Assembly (NCBI GenBank): GCA_934725835.1
Contig: CAKVCR010000185.1
Location: 1 to 5,978, forward strand
From: an uncultured Odoribacter sp.
Lineage (GTDB): Bacteria; Bacteroidota; Bacteroidia; Bacteroidales; Marinifilaceae
DNA length: 5,978 nt
Direction of reading: 5' to 3'
A program made the position numbers and the translations under genes. The notes beneath the pieces were generated by a model, which was not told the origin of the DNA, did not search any database, and saw only the letters and a program-made list of their open reading frames with translations. Position 1 is the stretch's first letter. Each line of letters starts with the position of its first letter. Shown here piece by piece: positions 4,928-5,978 of this stretch.

Positions 4928-5978
4928 ATGACAAGAAAAGATTTTGAAATAATGGCTCCGGTAGGTTCGTATGAGTCGCTCTATGCAGCTCTGCAAGGAG
5001 GAGCAGATTCGGTATATTTTGGTGTAGAGGGGTTAAACATGCGTGCGCGTTCGTCAGCGAATTTTACCTTAGACGATTTGAAGAATATCGTTTCTATATG
5101 CTCAGAGAAGGGCATAAAGACTTATTTGACGGTGAATACGGTGATTTATAACAATGAGCTGGAGAAGATGCGGCAAGTGATAGATTGTGCAGGTGAAGCC
5201 GGTGTCAGTGCTGTTATTGCATCTGATTTGGCTGCTATTTTGTATGCGCATTCAGTAGGTGTTGAGGTGCATATTAGCACGCAGTGTAATGTGACAAATT
5301 TCGAGGCATTGAAGTTTTTTGCCCAGTGGGCGGATGTCGTAGTGCTGGCTCGAGAGGTTGTGCTTGATCAGGTGATGGAGATTCACCGACAGATTATTGA
5401 ACAGGATTTAAGGGGGCCTAAAGGAGAATTAATCCGTATTGAAATGTTCGCACACGGAGCTCTTTGTATGGCGGTTTCCGGTAAATGCTATCTGAGTCTG
5501 CATGAACGGAATGCTTCTGCCAATCGGGGTGCATGCAATCAAATCTGTCGTCGGGCTTATACTGTGAAAGATCGTGAGAATGAGATTGAATTGGATATAG
5601 AGAACGAATATATAATGTCTCCAAAGGATTTGTGTACTGTGGGGTTTGTCAATAAGTTGGCAGATGCCGGGGTAAGAGTGCTGAAAATTGAGGGGCGTGC
5701 TCGTTCGGCAGAGTATGTGAGAACGGTTTGTGAGTGTTATGATGAGGCTATTCGGGCATATTTGGATGGCAGCTATTCTGCTGAGAAAATTGATGAATGG
5801 AAAAAACGGCTGTCAACAGTGTTTAACAGAGGTTTTTGGAATGGCTATTATCTTGGACAGCGATTGGGGGAATGGAGTGAAGTGTATGGTTCTAAGGCAA
5901 CGAAGAAGAAAATTTTATTAGGGAAAGTGACTAATTATTTTTCCAATTTGAGCGTTGCAGAATTTAAGATAGAGTCGT
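4928..5978 (+). CDS. Peptidase U32 family protein (TrhP/YegQ-like), 3' truncated
   Basis: The frame is open from ATG 4928 to the window end, giving 350 residues with no stop. U32 proteins were named as collagenase-like peptidases, but characterised bacterial members (TrhP/YegQ, RlhA, UbiU/UbiV) act in RNA or ubiquinone hydroxylation. Visible features are the N-terminal EIMAPVGSYESLYAALQGGAD (in two parts, 7-16 and 17-27), VYFGVEGLNMRAR (29-41), HISTQCN (115-121), the family signature IEMFAHGALCMAVSGKC (171-187), RGACNQICRR (200-209), IMSPKDLC (229-236) and VLKIEGRARSAEYVR (251-265). Cys180, Cys187, Cys203 and Cys236 are spaced much like the Fe-S ligands of UbiU; Cys207 is additional. The signature and the SKDL/KIEGR-type blocks resemble TrhP, which makes 5-hydroxyuridine at tRNA position 34, so that role is plausible. 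The missing C-terminus prevents separating TrhP from RlhA-like members. Confidence 0.9.
   Translation, partial: MTRKDFEIMAPVGSYESLYAALQGGADSVYFGVEGLNMRARSSANFTLDDLKNIVSICSEKGIKTYLTVNTVIYNNELEKMRQVIDCAGEAGVSAVIASDLAAILYAHSVGVEVHISTQCNVTNFEALKFFAQWADVVVLAREVVLDQVMEIHRQIIEQDLRGPKGELIRIEMFAHGALCMAVSGKCYLSLHERNASANRGACNQICRRAYTVKDRENEIELDIENEYIMSPKDLCTVGFVNKLADAGVRVLKIEGRARSAEYVRTVCECYDEAIRAYLDGSYSAEKIDEWKKRLSTVFNRGFWNGYYLGQRLGEWSEVYGSKATKKKILLGKVTNYFSNLSVAEFKIES

Noticed and set aside
5418..5624. 68-codon minus-strand frame
   Set aside because: It is antisense to the U32 signature region, with no motif or promoter.
5730..5921. 63-codon plus-strand frame inside the U32 gene
   Set aside because: It is out of frame with the clear U32 reading frame, which stays open and conserved through this stretch.
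1..5978. tRNA, rRNA, CRISPR array, insertion sequence or integrase
   Set aside because: No cloverleaf-like sequence, direct-repeat array, transposase-like protein or terminal inverted repeat was seen on either strand; the inverted repeats found are terminators.

Overview
The window looks like chromosomal DNA from a Bacteroidales bacterium (Bacteroides, Parabacteroides or a close relative). Three things support this. There is a SusC/SusD outer-membrane pair followed by more lipoproteins. Promoters match the Bacteroidetes TAnnTTTG -7 box rather than the usual TATAAT layout. Translation starts lack strong Shine-Dalgarno sequences and sit in A/T-rich leaders.

Layout. Bases 1-3264 hold the downstream part of a plus-strand, tightly packed surface-nutrient operon: the 3' end of a SusC/RagA TonB-dependent transporter, a complete SusD/RagB lipoprotein, a lipoprotein with a single fasciclin (FAS1)-like domain, and a small lipoprotein of unknown family with a probable beta-sandwich C-terminus. 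Gaps between these genes are 3, 10 and 12 nt, so they are very likely one transcript. A hairpin terminator (3304-3365) closes the operon. No glycosidase, lyase, protease or regulator is visible, so the substrate cannot be named.

From 3366 onward the window is housekeeping. kdsB (CMP-KDO synthetase, LPS inner core) runs on the plus strand. It converges on frr (ribosome recycling factor, minus strand) across a 32-nt gap filled by a perfect 17-bp inverted repeat that can serve as a terminator for both. frr and a peptidase-U32-family gene (TrhP/YegQ-like, probably RNA hydroxylation) are divergent. They share a 112-bp spacer with one good Bacteroidetes promoter on each strand. The U32 gene is cut by the window end.

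How the genes relate. The first four products would form an outer-membrane import assembly: SusC barrel, SusD lid and two surface lipoproteins as likely capture or adhesion subunits. The other three genes have core roles in LPS synthesis, translation recycling and RNA modification, with no evident functional link to the operon. By eye, the operon looks more A/T-rich than the housekeeping part, as expected if an accessory operon sits beside core genes. The most interesting part is the SusCD-FAS1-unknown lipoprotein set. I saw no RNA gene, CRISPR array, insertion sequence or long repeat.
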